DNA of 36,204 nucleotides from NCBI GenBank assembly GCA_016176285.1, contig JACOXM010000012.1, positions 1-36,204 on the forward strand, written 5' to 3'. Shown here one piece after another: positions 1 to 9,329 of the stretch; positions within the stretch are counted from its first letter, which is position 1; each line of letters opens with the position of its first letter. The stretch comes from Candidatus Giovannonibacteria bacterium (lineage in GTDB: Bacteria > Patescibacteriota > Minisyncoccia > JACPKW01 > UBA11713). A program made the position numbers and the translations under genes. Below the pieces are notes generated by a model. It was not told the origin of the DNA. It saw nothing but the letters and a program-made list of their open reading frames with translations, and did no database searches.

Positions 1-834
1 CAGAAGGGTGGGCAATGGTTCAGGGGCGCAACGGGAAGAATGGCAATGGCTCCGGTGAGAGGAGCAAGGCAAGCAGCCGCACCTCTGGCGGAAAAAGTTG
101 CAAGATCGCCCCTTGGAAGAATTCCATTTCTTGGAAGGGGTGCGGCAAATATTGCGGCCTCTGAAAGAAAGGCTGCGGCTGAATATCAAAAATCAATCGA
201 GTCATTAAATTCCGATGAATTGAAAAACCAGTTAGGGAGCCCGCGCATTAATCCGACCAAATCGAAGGGTATAATAAATGAGTTAGTAAAAAGAGGGGAT
301 ATAAGTTTCAAGGGAGGCCTAACGCCCGACAGACTTCGGGCCGTTCATAGAGAAATGGGTAGGGTCGGAGAAAATACTAGAGATCTTGAAAGATTATGGC
401 CAGAGCTGGCTGTTTCTCAAAGTGTTTCGGACGCACTTAGAAAAGCTCCGGCCACAGACAGATTCAGAGATTTGGATCCAGCGACAGGTCCTTCTGCAAT
501 GAAAACCCTACGTGATACTGCGCGGAGAATTAGGCCCGATGATTTAAATAAAATGGATGACTCTGTAGCAGATCAGGCCCACACAATGGATGCGGTAGCT
601 GCAAGTTTATCAGTTGGGAGCGCCCAAGCCGCATTCAACCGTGGCGGAAGAATACACCAAGGAATCAGCGATGCCATAAAGCGTCTTAACCAAGCTCGCA
701 CCGGCCATGCCATCGGCGCTGGCCCCCTAACCACAGCCCAACGAACAGAAGTCGCCGCTACTCTTCGTGCGCTTGGAAATAATAGTCTTGCGAACTGGAT
801 CGAAAACGCTCCTATCGGCCAGGCGTTTATGTAA
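1..834 (+). CDS. C-terminal part of a hypothetical protein of the T4SS-like cluster, 5' truncated by the window edge
   Basis: Frame 1 is open from base 1 to the stop at 834; Ala/Arg-rich soluble C-terminus; directly upstream of PrgI/VirB4-like genes in the same orientation. Confidence 0.6.
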   Translation, partial: QKGGQWFRGATGRMAMAPVRGARQAAAPLAEKVARSPLGRIPFLGRGAANIAASERKAAAEYQKSIESLNSDELKNQLGSPRINPTKSKGIINELVKRGDISFKGGLTPDRLRAVHREMGRVGENTRDLERLWPELAVSQSVSDALRKAPATDRFRDLDPATGPSAMKTLRDTARRIRPDDLNKMDDSVADQAHTMDAVAASLSVGSAQAAFNRGGRIHQGISDAIKRLNQARTGHAIGAGPLTTAQRTEVAATLRALGNNSLANWIENAPIGQAFM

Positions 835-836
835 AT

Positions 837-1796
837 ATGCAAACAACACAGGAACAATTAAGACAAAATTACGTGAGACTTCCGCAAGATTTAAAGGATG
901 CACTTTTCAGTATGGAGGCGGCAGACACGATCGGAAAATTAAGAATAAAATACAATCTCAATGAAAAAGGATCTTTACTCGCGGACGAAACCGGACTCGT
1001 GATGTTAGGAATTCTCCATCCCCGTGATTTTATTTCTGATCTCGCAGAAAAACTTGGAGTGGACCGCGAAACGGCAAAAAAAATCGCGGACGATGTTAAT
1101 CAGCAGATTTTTCAGAAGGTCAGGATAAGCTTGAGAAAAATTTACGGCATATCGGACCAAGAGCCGATTACAAAAGAAACGGTTCAAGTGAAACCAAGCG
1201 TTCCCGCACCCCCGCCTGCGCCAATAATAAAAATAGCCGAAGACGTTGCAAGTAAAATTCCGGCACCAAAGCCTCCGATGCCTCCTCGTCCACCTGTTCC
1301 CCCTCCTCAAGCATCGAATCTGCCGCCGGTTTTACGCGTCCCTCCATCGGCTCCGCCGCGAGAAACCCCAAAAGAAGAACTGCGCCCGCTCGAAATTCGC
1401 CCGCTAAAAAGTCCGTTCGATTCCGGAAAACCGTTTACCCCGAAAGTACCGCCCGCCAGCAACGCTTCGCCCGCCCGAAACGCTGCGCATATCGCGGCGG
1501 GCGGGCGTAGCGATGCGGACGGGCCCACCATCCCGGTAGCGCCAAAACCAATAGCAGTAACAGCTAAGCCAGAGGGTGTTTCGCATGCACCGCCGCCCCC
1601 CGAGAAACTTGTTCCAAAAATAGAACCCAAAAATTTGGAAAAAGACCACGGCCTTTTGGTAATGCCCCAGTCGCCTCCATCGAAAGAGAAAGAAAAAGAG
1701 AAGGAAAAAAATTTTGGAGCGCCGCCCCCAGGCATGGCATTTTTAGATAAAAAAATAGAAAAGAAAATAAATGACCCTTACCGTGAAAATATTTAG
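837..1796 (+). CDS. Hypothetical protein with long Pro-rich linker
   Basis: 319-aa ORF, structured N-terminus, Pro-rich middle (PAPKPPMPPRPPVPPP), overlaps the next ORF by 26 nt. Confidence 0.75.
   Translation: MQTTQEQLRQNYVRLPQDLKDALFSMEAADTIGKLRIKYNLNEKGSLLADETGLVMLGILHPRDFISDLAEKLGVDRETAKKIADDVNQQIFQKVRISLRKIYGISDQEPITKETVQVKPSVPAPPPAPIIKIAEDVASKIPAPKPPMPPRPPVPPPQASNLPPVLRVPPSAPPRETPKEELRPLEIRPLKSPFDSGKPFTPKVPPASNASPARNAAHIAAGGRSDADGPTIPVAPKPIAVTAKPEGVSHAPPPPEKLVPKIEPKNLEKDHGLLVMPQSPPSKEKEKEKEKNFGAPPPGMAFLDKKIEKKINDPYRENI
1452..1523. repeat. GC-rich imperfect inverted repeat (26-nt arms, 20-nt loop) lying in frame inside CDS 837..1796
   Basis: CCCGCCAGCAACGCTTCGCCCGCCCG (1452-1477) versus the reverse complement of 1498-1523 (CCCGTCCGCATCGCTACGCCCGCCCG): 22/26 match including a 10-bp perfect core. 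Confidence 0.8.
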
Positions 1797-2241
1797 TTTC
1801 ATGCAACAATTTCACGTTCCACAATTCATAGAGGTAGAAGACAAGATTTTTTGGTCGCTTACGCTGAAACAGTTTATTTATGTAATCGGCGGCGGCGGAA
1901 TTGCGTTCATTATGTATGTTTTTCTTAAAGCATATCTTCCGTTTTTTATCATTCTTACGCTCGCCCTGCCGGTGATAGCTTTTTTCCTCGCCCTCGCTTT
2001 TTATAAAATCAACGGCCAGCCTTTTATAAAAATCCTTGAGAGCGCCCTTAACCATTATTCCAGGTCCCGCCTTTTTATTTGGAAAAGGATCGAGCGAGAG
2101 GAAAAGATCCAGACTTACCAGAAAAAGATAGAAAAAAAAGGAAATGCTTTTTATATGCCGAATACCGCCGGGTCGAAATTGAAAGACATATCCTGGGCAT
2201 TGGATATCCATGGACGTAAAAATATAGAGCCAGAAACATGA
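1771..2241 (+). CDS. PrgI family / VirB3-like membrane protein
   Basis: 156 aa; N-terminal FHVPQFIEVEDKIFWSLTLKQFIYVIGGGGIAFIMYVF followed by a second hydrophobic segment, typical PrgI-like layout; immediately upstream of VirB4. Confidence 0.7.
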   Translation: MTLTVKIFSFMQQFHVPQFIEVEDKIFWSLTLKQFIYVIGGGGIAFIMYVFLKAYLPFFIILTLALPVIAFFLALAFYKINGQPFIKILESALNHYSRSRLFIWKRIEREEKIQTYQKKIEKKGNAFYMPNTAGSKLKDISWALDIHGRKNIEPET

Positions 2242-2894
2242 AATCTTCACTTAAAGCGCGGAGCGCGCAAGAATTTGTACCCATAGAGGAAATCCGCGAA
2301 GGAATAATCATTCTGAAGAGCGGGGGATTGAGGATGGTGCTAATGGCATCGTCCACAAACTTCGCGCTTAAATCCACTCAGGAGCAGGAAGCGACAATTT
2401 ATCAGTACCAGAATTTTTTGAATTCTCTTGATTTCACCGTGCAGTTTTCAATCCAGTCAAGAAAGTTAAATATAGCTCCATACCTCGAAACCTTAAAAGA
2501 AGTGGAGAAAACCCAAACGAATGAATTATTAAAAATTCAAACGCGCGAATACATAGAGTTCATAAAAAATTTCGTGGAGACTTCGAATATTGTATCAAAG
2601 TCTTTCTTCGTTATTGTTCCCTACGAGCCGCCGATATTCGAGAGCCCCAAGGGCGCCGCCGAATCGCTTCTTGGCTTTTTTTCGAGCAACAAAGAAACCG
2701 CAAAAAAAATTCCGGACAATAAATTCGAAGAATATAAAATCCAGCTTTTTCAGAGGGTAGACACCGTGGCGCAAGGACTCACAAGCGCGGGGGTGAGAGT
2801 CGCGCCCTTAAACACGGAGGAACTAACGGAACTTTATTTCAGCCTTTTTAATCCCGGCGAAGCGGAGAAGGGAAGGGCACCGGAAATTTTATAA
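2238..2894 (+). CDS. TraC/VirB4 N-terminal-domain-like protein encoded as a separate gene
   Basis: 218 aa; pattern FLNSLDFTVQFSIQSRKLNIAPYLETL...QTREYIEFIKNF...KSFFVIVPY resembles the N-terminal region of TraC/VirB4; ATG overlaps the previous stop. Confidence 0.6.
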   Translation: MKSSLKARSAQEFVPIEEIREGIIILKSGGLRMVLMASSTNFALKSTQEQEATIYQYQNFLNSLDFTVQFSIQSRKLNIAPYLETLKEVEKTQTNELLKIQTREYIEFIKNFVETSNIVSKSFFVIVPYEPPIFESPKGAAESLLGFFSSNKETAKKIPDNKFEEYKIQLFQRVDTVAQGLTSAGVRVAPLNTEELTELYFSLFNPGEAEKGRAPEIL

Positions 2895-2898
2895 AAAC

Positions 2899-4707
2899 AT
2901 GGCAATCCTTGGATTCGGAAAAAAAGAAAATGAAGAAAAAAATTTAACTCTTCCGGAAAGCCTGCGGGAATCTTCCGCGCTTTCCCTTGAAGATGTTGTT
3001 GCTCCGGCGGCGCTTCAAATAGACTCTAATTTTATAAAGCTGGGGGAAAAAGTCGCGCGCACTCTTTTCGTTTTTGCTTATCCAAGATATTTATCAGCAA
3101 ACTGGTTTTCGCCAGTTATAAATTTAGACAAAGTTTTTGATATTTCTATTTTTATTCACCCGCTCGATACCTCCGCCATTTTGCGACAGCTTGAAAAAAA
3201 AGTCGCAGAGGTGCAATCACAGATCCATGACCGGGAAAACCAGGGCTATGTGCGCGATCCCATGCTCGATACCGCGCACCAGGATTTGGAAGAATTGCGG
3301 GACAACCTTCAGCAGGCACAGGAAAGACTTTTTTCTTTCGGCCTTTATGTTACGGTATACGCGGACGATCTTGCGGAACTGAATAAAACCGAAATGGAAA
3401 TCCGATCTATCCTGGAATCCAAATTAATTTATGTAAAACCGGCCCTCTTTCAGCAGGGCGAAGGAATCGAAAGCGTTTTTCCGCTCGGAACGGATAAAAT
3501 CGAAATAAATACAAAACTCAATTCTTCCCCGATTTCATCGCTCTTCCCATTTATTTCTTTTGACCTTACTTCAAACAAAGGAATACTCTACGGAATTAAT
3601 CGCCACAACTCGAGCTTAGTTCTCTTTGACCGCTTCTCGCTTGAAAACTATAACTCCGTCGTATTCGCAAAGTCCGGTTCTGGAAAATCATACGCCACAA
3701 AACTCGAAATTTTAAGGTCGTTAATGTTCGGCGTTGACGTAATAGTGATCGACCCAGAAAGAGAATACGAATATCTCGCGGAAACTGTAGACGGAAGATA
3801 TTTTAATATTTCCCTATCTTCGCACCACCACATAAATCCTTTTGATCTTCCTGTCGCAAGGGAAGACGAATCCCCGGCAGACGTGCTTCGCTCAAATATC
3901 GTAAACCTCATCGGCCTTTTTAGAATAATGTTCGGGGGGCTTACGCCGGAAGAAGACGCCATTTTGGATAAAGCTATAAGCGAAACTTACGCCTCGAGAG
4001 ATATAACCATTGAATCCGATTTTTCGAAAATCACGCCCCCTATTCTTTCTGACCTTGAACTTGTCCTCGCGAACATGGAGGGGGGGGAATCCTTAGCGCA
4101 AAAACTCCAGAAATATACGCGGGGGACATGGGCAGGATTCATAAACCAGCCGACAAACGTGGATATAAACAAGAAGCTCGTAGTTTTTTCAGTGAGAGAT
4201 ATGGAAGACGAGCTCCGCCCGATAGCAATTTATCTGATAATCCACCACGTTTGGAATACGGTGCGTTCTTCAATAAAAAAACGCTTATTAATAGTAGACG
4301 AGGCTTGGTGGTTAATGAAATCTACGGATGGCGCATCATTCCTCTTTGGAATCGCGAAGAGAGCAAGAAAATATTATTTAGGCATTACAACTGTAACACA
4401 GGATGTGGGAGACTTCTTGAATTCCGAATATGGCAAAGCAATTATCACGAACTCCTCCCTACAGCTACTTTTAAAACAGGCCCCGGCGACAATTGATTTG
4501 CTTAAAGAAACCTTCAATTTAACCGAAGAGGAAAAATTCCTGCTTCTGGAATCGGATGTAGGGGAAGGAATCTTTTTCGCGGGGATGAAACATATAGCCA
4601 TAAAAGTATTGGCTTCATACACGGAGGATCAGATTATCACCTCCGACCCATCCCAGCTTTTGGCGATTAAAAAGGCTAAAGAAGATTTTCAAAAAAGTAA
4701 CAGCTAA
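2899..4707 (+). CDS. VirB4/TraC-like conjugation/secretion ATPase
   Basis: 602 aa; Walker A FAKSGSGKSYATKLE; Walker B LLIVDEAWWLM; TTVTQDVGDFL...IITNSSLQLLLKQ motif typical of VirB4. Confidence 0.88.
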   Translation: MAILGFGKKENEEKNLTLPESLRESSALSLEDVVAPAALQIDSNFIKLGEKVARTLFVFAYPRYLSANWFSPVINLDKVFDISIFIHPLDTSAILRQLEKKVAEVQSQIHDRENQGYVRDPMLDTAHQDLEELRDNLQQAQERLFSFGLYVTVYADDLAELNKTEMEIRSILESKLIYVKPALFQQGEGIESVFPLGTDKIEINTKLNSSPISSLFPFISFDLTSNKGILYGINRHNSSLVLFDRFSLENYNSVVFAKSGSGKSYATKLEILRSLMFGVDVIVIDPEREYEYLAETVDGRYFNISLSSHHHINPFDLPVAREDESPADVLRSNIVNLIGLFRIMFGGLTPEEDAILDKAISETYASRDITIESDFSKITPPILSDLELVLANMEGGESLAQKLQKYTRGTWAGFINQPTNVDINKKLVVFSVRDMEDELRPIAIYLIIHHVWNTVRSSIKKRLLIVDEAWWLMKSTDGASFLFGIAKRARKYYLGITTVTQDVGDFLNSEYGKAIITNSSLQLLLKQAPATIDLLKETFNLTEEEKFLLLESDVGEGIFFAGMKHIAIKVLASYTEDQIITSDPSQLLAIKKAKEDFQKSNS

Positions 4708-5270
4708 TGGAAAACGCCCAAGAACAAATAGAGATGGGGGAACAAAAGATGCGCCTTGACGCGGCCAGGAGATCCGCTATTGAACCTGTAAAAAACGAGG
4801 CGGACAAGCTCGATCAAAAAATAAAGAGAGCACAGGGAGCGATGAATTCGGTTGTTGCCTTAATTTTAGCTTTCTCAAAAGATCTTTTCGATATTGTGGC
4901 CGAATATGTGATAACAAAAATTTCGCTTGCAACAGCTATAATTCCTGGCGCGGGTTTATTATTCGCGCCAGCCGTCAATATGTCTTTTCAAATAGCAAAA
5001 GCAATCACTGGACTTTTTTTAGCGGGAATACTCTATCTATACTTGTGGCGCATGGAATTGCTTCCTAAATCAGGGAGGGCCTCAAGATATATAATGTTAT
5101 TATTTGGCCTTGGGGTAGATAATATTCCCGGGATAGGAGACTTTTTCGTAAATACAATAAATGCAATTTATGCGATAATTAATAGATGGGTAGAAGCACA
5201 ACCCAAAAAAGCTAAACTTAGAAAATTAAGAAAAACAGAAGCAAAAATAGCTAGAAAATATGCAATATAA
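4707..5270 (+). CDS. Hypothetical membrane protein of the T4SS-like cluster
   Basis: 187 aa; several hydrophobic segments between basic/coiled N- and C-termini; ATG overlaps the VirB4 stop. Confidence 0.65.
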   Translation: MENAQEQIEMGEQKMRLDAARRSAIEPVKNEADKLDQKIKRAQGAMNSVVALILAFSKDLFDIVAEYVITKISLATAIIPGAGLLFAPAVNMSFQIAKAITGLFLAGILYLYLWRMELLPKSGRASRYIMLLFGLGVDNIPGIGDFFVNTINAIYAIINRWVEAQPKKAKLRKLRKTEAKIARKYAI

Positions 5271-6243
5271 GCGCTTAATTATAATACCTATCTTAATGCT
5301 TTCATTAATAGGAGTGAGGGCTGATGCACAATTCGCTCCGACCTCGACCCTTTTCATAAAAATAACCCCAGATTTTCCGGAGCCTGGGGTTAATGTAACA
5401 GCAGAATTAATTTCTTATAATACCGACTTGGATTTGGCTAGTATTACATGGACATTAGATGGGAAAGTCATCCTAACCGGCGCTGGTTCCAAGCAAGTTT
5501 CGTTTACAAGCGCATCCATTGGTTCAAAAAATACCCTAAAGGCAGTAGCCATTGATCCCGGCGGCCAAACCTACCAAACCTCGATAATAATACGCCCGGC
5601 GCGCGTAACGATGTTGATTGAAGCTAAAAGCCGCGTTCCGGTTTGGTATAAAGGAGCGGCACTGCCTTCTGCGGATGGCCGCGTTTTAGTTACAGCAGTT
5701 CCGGAATTTTATTCGGGCGCGTCCAAAATAAATCCGGCTTTATTAATATATGAATGGCGCGTTGATGGAGAAATTAAAAGGGGGCTTTCGGGGAAGGGAA
5801 AGCAAAATATTTCTGTTTTGGCGCCGGGGGCTGGAAGTACCCCCAAAGATATTGAAGTAAAAATAAGTTCTTCTGACGGAACAATGAAACAACAAGGTTT
5901 TGCTTCTATAAAGCCGTATCCAGTAGAGCTCCTTTTTTACGAAAGAAGTTCTTCGGGATTAATCACTTCCGGCGCTATTAAAACCAAGGTGATATCGCCA
6001 GGAACTAAATTCGAAGTTGAGGCCGTTCCCTTTTTCGTAAATTACCAATCATCATCGGATTTAAGTTATTCGTGGAGGCAAAACGGAAATTCCATCTCCC
6101 CATTGTCGGGCCGGCCGCAAGCGCTTTCGGTTGAAGCGCTTAGTGGAACGGGGGGCGAGGGCGCACAAATCGATGTAATAATTACAAATGCGAAAAATAT
6201 TTTTGAAAAAATTTATAATTATTTCGATGTTGAAGTTAAATAA
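5260..6243 (+). CDS. Secreted protein with repeated Ig/PKD-like modules
   Basis: 327 aa; N-terminal signal peptide-like LIIIPILMLSLIGVRADAQ; repeated beta-rich modules (ITWTLDGK, YEWRVDGE, YSWRQNG). Confidence 0.65.
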   Translation: MQYKRLIIIPILMLSLIGVRADAQFAPTSTLFIKITPDFPEPGVNVTAELISYNTDLDLASITWTLDGKVILTGAGSKQVSFTSASIGSKNTLKAVAIDPGGQTYQTSIIIRPARVTMLIEAKSRVPVWYKGAALPSADGRVLVTAVPEFYSGASKINPALLIYEWRVDGEIKRGLSGKGKQNISVLAPGAGSTPKDIEVKISSSDGTMKQQGFASIKPYPVELLFYERSSSGLITSGAIKTKVISPGTKFEVEAVPFFVNYQSSSDLSYSWRQNGNSISPLSGRPQALSVEALSGTGGEGAQIDVIITNAKNIFEKIYNYFDVEVK

Positions 6244-6736
6244 AAAAATAATATTTGCGGGTGCGGTAATCACTCCGGCGGGAGGGCCGCCGAATGATTG
6301 GTTGAGCTATGCCCAATTTATTTATCCGTTTATAATCTCGGTTGCAGCGGTGCTAGCGGTAATAATGCTGATAGTCGCGGGCTTAGAAATGATGACGGCT
6401 TCCGAAGGGATGCGCTCGGATGCAAAACAAAAAATCCAAAACGCATTATTGGGCCTGCTTCTGGCCGTCGGAGCTTATTTGATTTTAAATACAATAAATC
6501 CGGATTTATTGAAATTAAAAATTAATACGAGTGGGTTAAGGATAAATGTGCAAGGCCAAAGCGACTCCGGGGGACCAAATCCCACTAAAAATCCTGCAGC
6601 GACATATGCATGTATTTCTGGTTTCTGGGGAACTCCAACGGGATCCTGTTACACAAGTATTTCTGATTGCAATAAACAATGCTCAGGAATGTTAAGCGGT
6701 TGTGGCCCCGCCCCCAAACACTGTGGAATTAAATAA
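6227..6736 (+). CDS. VirB2/TrbC-like pilin-type membrane protein with Cys-rich tail
   Basis: Internal ATG at 6227 preferred over 6188; FIYPFIISVAAVLAVIMLIVAGLEMMTAS...KQKIQNALLGLLLAVGAYLILNTINPDLL is the two-TM pattern of TrbC/VirB2-like proteins. Confidence 0.65.
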   Translation: MLKLNKKIIFAGAVITPAGGPPNDWLSYAQFIYPFIISVAAVLAVIMLIVAGLEMMTASEGMRSDAKQKIQNALLGLLLAVGAYLILNTINPDLLKLKINTSGLRINVQGQSDSGGPNPTKNPAATYACISGFWGTPTGSCYTSISDCNKQCSGMLSGCGPAPKHCGIK

Positions 6737-6737
6737 T

Positions 6738-7928
6738 ATGCAAAATATTTTAACAAAAAAAAATATAATAATAGCACTTGCGGTACTGGTAATTTTTTTC
6801 TTTGGCGCCGGAGCTTATTGGTACTACTCAGATAATAATAAGGATAATAAATCCGGGGGAATTTTAGGCCGCTTTTTTCCGGAAGGAGAAAATAAAGAAA
6901 ATACTTCCGGAGAAAATAATAACAGCAGTGGCGGAAATCCTACCGGCGGGGAAGTAAAAAACACAGAGAGTTTTCAGTTGGTGAAAGAACCCGTTTCCGG
7001 TGCAATTTTTATAAAAGCGCCAAAAGGAGGAGTTTCTAAAATAAGATATATCGAAAAAGCAACCGGAGATTTGTATGAGATGGGGGCCAATGGAGAGGAC
7101 AAAAGTAAAATTGCCGCCACGAATATTCCCTGGGCTTTTGATGTAATTTGGTCCCCGGACGGCAGGCGCGCAATATTAAAAACCGTCTCCGGGGATAAAA
7201 TGAACGCGACGATCGCGACTTTTTCCGGCTCTTCCGTTAAAACCGCCTTTCTTCCCGAGGGTGCGCGCGACGTAGTTTTTTCGCCGAAAGGGGACAGAAT
7301 AGCATACGTTCTTCAGAGCGGGGATGACGGAAGTATAATAACTTCGACCGTTGACTTAAAAAATAAAATAACCCGGCTTAAACTAAAATTTTCGTCATGG
7401 AAACTTTTCTGGCCGGAGGAAGGAAATATTTACGCCCTCACAAGCCCTTCCGCATTTCTTGACGGCCATTTATATAGAATAAATTTAGCGTCAGGCGCAT
7501 TTACTAAAATATTAAACCAGAAGGCAGGACTCACGGCGGCCATAAATAGTACGGCTATATTATTCTCCGAAACTGATGCTGGAAATAAAACGATGAATCT
7601 ATTCCTCTCAAACAACCTGGGAAGTAAAATCGCCCCCCTTCCGATAAAAACCCTGCCCGAAAAATGCATTTGGTCTCCGAAAAAGAAAGAGGTGGCCTAC
7701 TGCGCAACTCCCGTCGCGCTTCCCACGGCATCTTACCCGGACGACTGGTATAAAGGAAAAATAAATTTTGAAGATACTATAATTAAAATAGATCTCGGCA
7801 CAAAATCATTCGACTCAATTTTAATACCTCAGCAAGGGGACGCCACAAATCTATTTCTGTCCGATGACGAAACTATTTTATTTTTCATAAACAAAAGTGA
7901 CTCTTCCCTCTGGAAGATCAAGCTGTAG
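6738..7928 (+). CDS. Membrane-anchored beta-propeller (TolB/WD40-like) protein
   Basis: N-terminal TM (IIIALAVLVIFFFGAGAYWYY), low-complexity linker, then repeats such as FDVIWSPDGRRAILK, VVFSPKGDRIAYVL, KCIWSPKKKEVAYCA. Confidence 0.65.
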   Translation: MQNILTKKNIIIALAVLVIFFFGAGAYWYYSDNNKDNKSGGILGRFFPEGENKENTSGENNNSSGGNPTGGEVKNTESFQLVKEPVSGAIFIKAPKGGVSKIRYIEKATGDLYEMGANGEDKSKIAATNIPWAFDVIWSPDGRRAILKTVSGDKMNATIATFSGSSVKTAFLPEGARDVVFSPKGDRIAYVLQSGDDGSIITSTVDLKNKITRLKLKFSSWKLFWPEEGNIYALTSPSAFLDGHLYRINLASGAFTKILNQKAGLTAAINSTAILFSETDAGNKTMNLFLSNNLGSKIAPLPIKTLPEKCIWSPKKKEVAYCATPVALPTASYPDDWYKGKINFEDTIIKIDLGTKSFDSILIPQQGDATNLFLSDDETILFFINKSDSSLWKIKL

Positions 7929-7931
7929 AAT

Positions 7932-8396
7932 TTAGGATTCCGGCAAAAATGGCTTAATTACCACCTTTCTATTCGGCTCTTCGCCAACGGATTGGGTAAT
8001 TATATCCGGATACTCCGTCAAAATTGCATGGACGATTCTTCTCTCATAAGAGCTCATCGGCCTTAGTTGAATTTCTTTCTTGAAATATCGGACTCTTTGC
8101 GCGGAAAGCCTGGCTAAATCCTTAATTTCTTCCGCTTTTTGTTTTTGGTAATCGTTTACATCAATGGAGTAGGGGACCTCGATCTTCCCGATTTTTGCCT
8201 CAACCATTCTCTTTATAAGATGGTTTAGCGACACAAGATTTTCTCCCTTTTCGCCAATCAAAAGTCCGGCTTCGTGTGCCTTAATTTGAAATTGGACATT
8301 GTCGGTGGTTTCAAAAATATTAACCTCGCCAAAAATTTCCATTTTCGACAGAAGCTCTGCGATTATTTCTTTAATTTTTTCCTTCTCCTCTCCCAT
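7932..8396 (-). CDS. jag: Jag/KhpB-like KH-R3H RNA-binding protein
   Basis: GLLIGEKGENLVSLNHLIKRMV (KH) and SYERRIVHAILTEYPDIITQSVGEEPNRKVVIKP (R3H); overlaps yidC. Confidence 0.9.
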   Translation of the reverse strand: MGEEKEKIKEIIAELLSKMEIFGEVNIFETTDNVQFQIKAHEAGLLIGEKGENLVSLNHLIKRMVEAKIGKIEVPYSIDVNDYQKQKAEEIKDLARLSAQRVRYFKKEIQLRPMSSYERRIVHAILTEYPDIITQSVGEEPNRKVVIKPFLPES

Positions 8397-9108
8397 ACAT
8401 AAGCCGCGCTCTACGTCTCACGACGGCTTCATGTAAAGTAGCAAAAAGATTCGAAGATGTCCAATATAATGCGAGCGCTGCAGGGAATTTTATAGAAATG
8501 AAAAAGATCAGCGCGGGGAAAATATAAAGAGATTGGATGGCAAATGCCCTTGACATCTCTTCCCTCATACTCGTTCCCTTTTTCGGAATTGTCGGGTTGG
8601 CTAATTTCATTTGCGCGAACTGCGAGGCCGCTGCAAGAAAAGCAAACGTCCAGCTCGGCAAAGCTAAATCAACCAATCCCAGAAAATGCGTCTTAATGGG
8701 GGAGGGCATCGAAATAAAAGAGTAAAGATTGCCCCCGGACAAAAGTCCCTTCCAAAAAAGCCTGTAAAGCGCGATCAATATCGGCAATTGAATTAATAAC
8801 AAAAAACAGCCCGATAGGGGGTTCACGCCATGCTCCTTGTAAAGCTCCATAATTTTTTTCCCCTGTTCGTCCGCTTTATCTTTGTGCGTTTCGCGTATTT
8901 TATTTATGTGGGGCTCGAGTTCCTTCATTTTTATCTGCGTGAGGAGCGAGCGATGGGTCAGAGGAAAAATAATTATCCTTACTAGAATTGTTAAAATTAT
9001 TATCGCGATGCCTACATCGTGGTACGGAACAACCCCAGTTAAAAAAGCGAGGGCATTAAAAAGGGGGCGATAAATTATTTCATTGTAAATAAATGGAAAG
9101 ATATTCAT
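8371..9108 (-). CDS. yidC: YidC/Oxa1 membrane protein insertase
   Basis: GIAIIILTILVRIIIFPLTHRS and LYKEHGVNPLSGCFLLLIQLPILIALYRLF motifs; operon with yidD/rnpA/rpmH. Confidence 0.92.
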   Translation of the reverse strand: MNIFPFIYNEIIYRPLFNALAFLTGVVPYHDVGIAIIILTILVRIIIFPLTHRSLLTQIKMKELEPHINKIRETHKDKADEQGKKIMELYKEHGVNPLSGCFLLLIQLPILIALYRLFWKGLLSGGNLYSFISMPSPIKTHFLGLVDLALPSWTFAFLAAASQFAQMKLANPTIPKKGTSMREEMSRAFAIQSLYIFPALIFFISIKFPAALALYWTSSNLFATLHEAVVRRRARLMYGRGEGKN

Positions 9109-9329
9109 GACTTAAACGGGTCAAACAAATTTTTCTGAAAAGGATGGCATCGAATAATCCTTAAAAAACCCTTCTTTAAGCCGTAAAAAATGCCTCCATG
9201 CATTATTGCCTCTTTTGTATATTGGGAACATGACGGCTCAAAAACGCAATATTTTCTTTTTCTAGAAAAAATGCTTTGATCCGGAGAAATAAATTTTTGA
9301 TAAAAATTAATTATCGCTATAATTATCAT
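9105..9329 (-). CDS. yidD: YidD membrane insertion efficiency factor
   Basis: INFYQKFISP...KYCVFEPSCSQYTKEAIMHGGIFYGLKKGFLRIIRCHPF. Confidence 0.95.
   Translation of the reverse strand: MIIIAIINFYQKFISPDQSIFSRKRKYCVFEPSCSQYTKEAIMHGGIFYGLKKGFLRIIRCHPFQKNLFDPFKS

Noticed and set aside
767-964. 65-aa plus-strand ORF overlapping two cluster genes
   Set aside because: Out-of-frame overlap with the better supported 1..834 and 837..1796 ORFs.
1564-2250. 228-aa minus-strand ORF across CDS 837..1796 and the PrgI-like gene
   Set aside because: Opposite to two supported genes, low-complexity composition, no recognisable domain.
6188-6226. Upstream start codon for the VirB2-like gene
   Set aside because: Would overlap the previous gene by 56 nt; ATG at 6227 gives a more typical signal/TM N-terminus.
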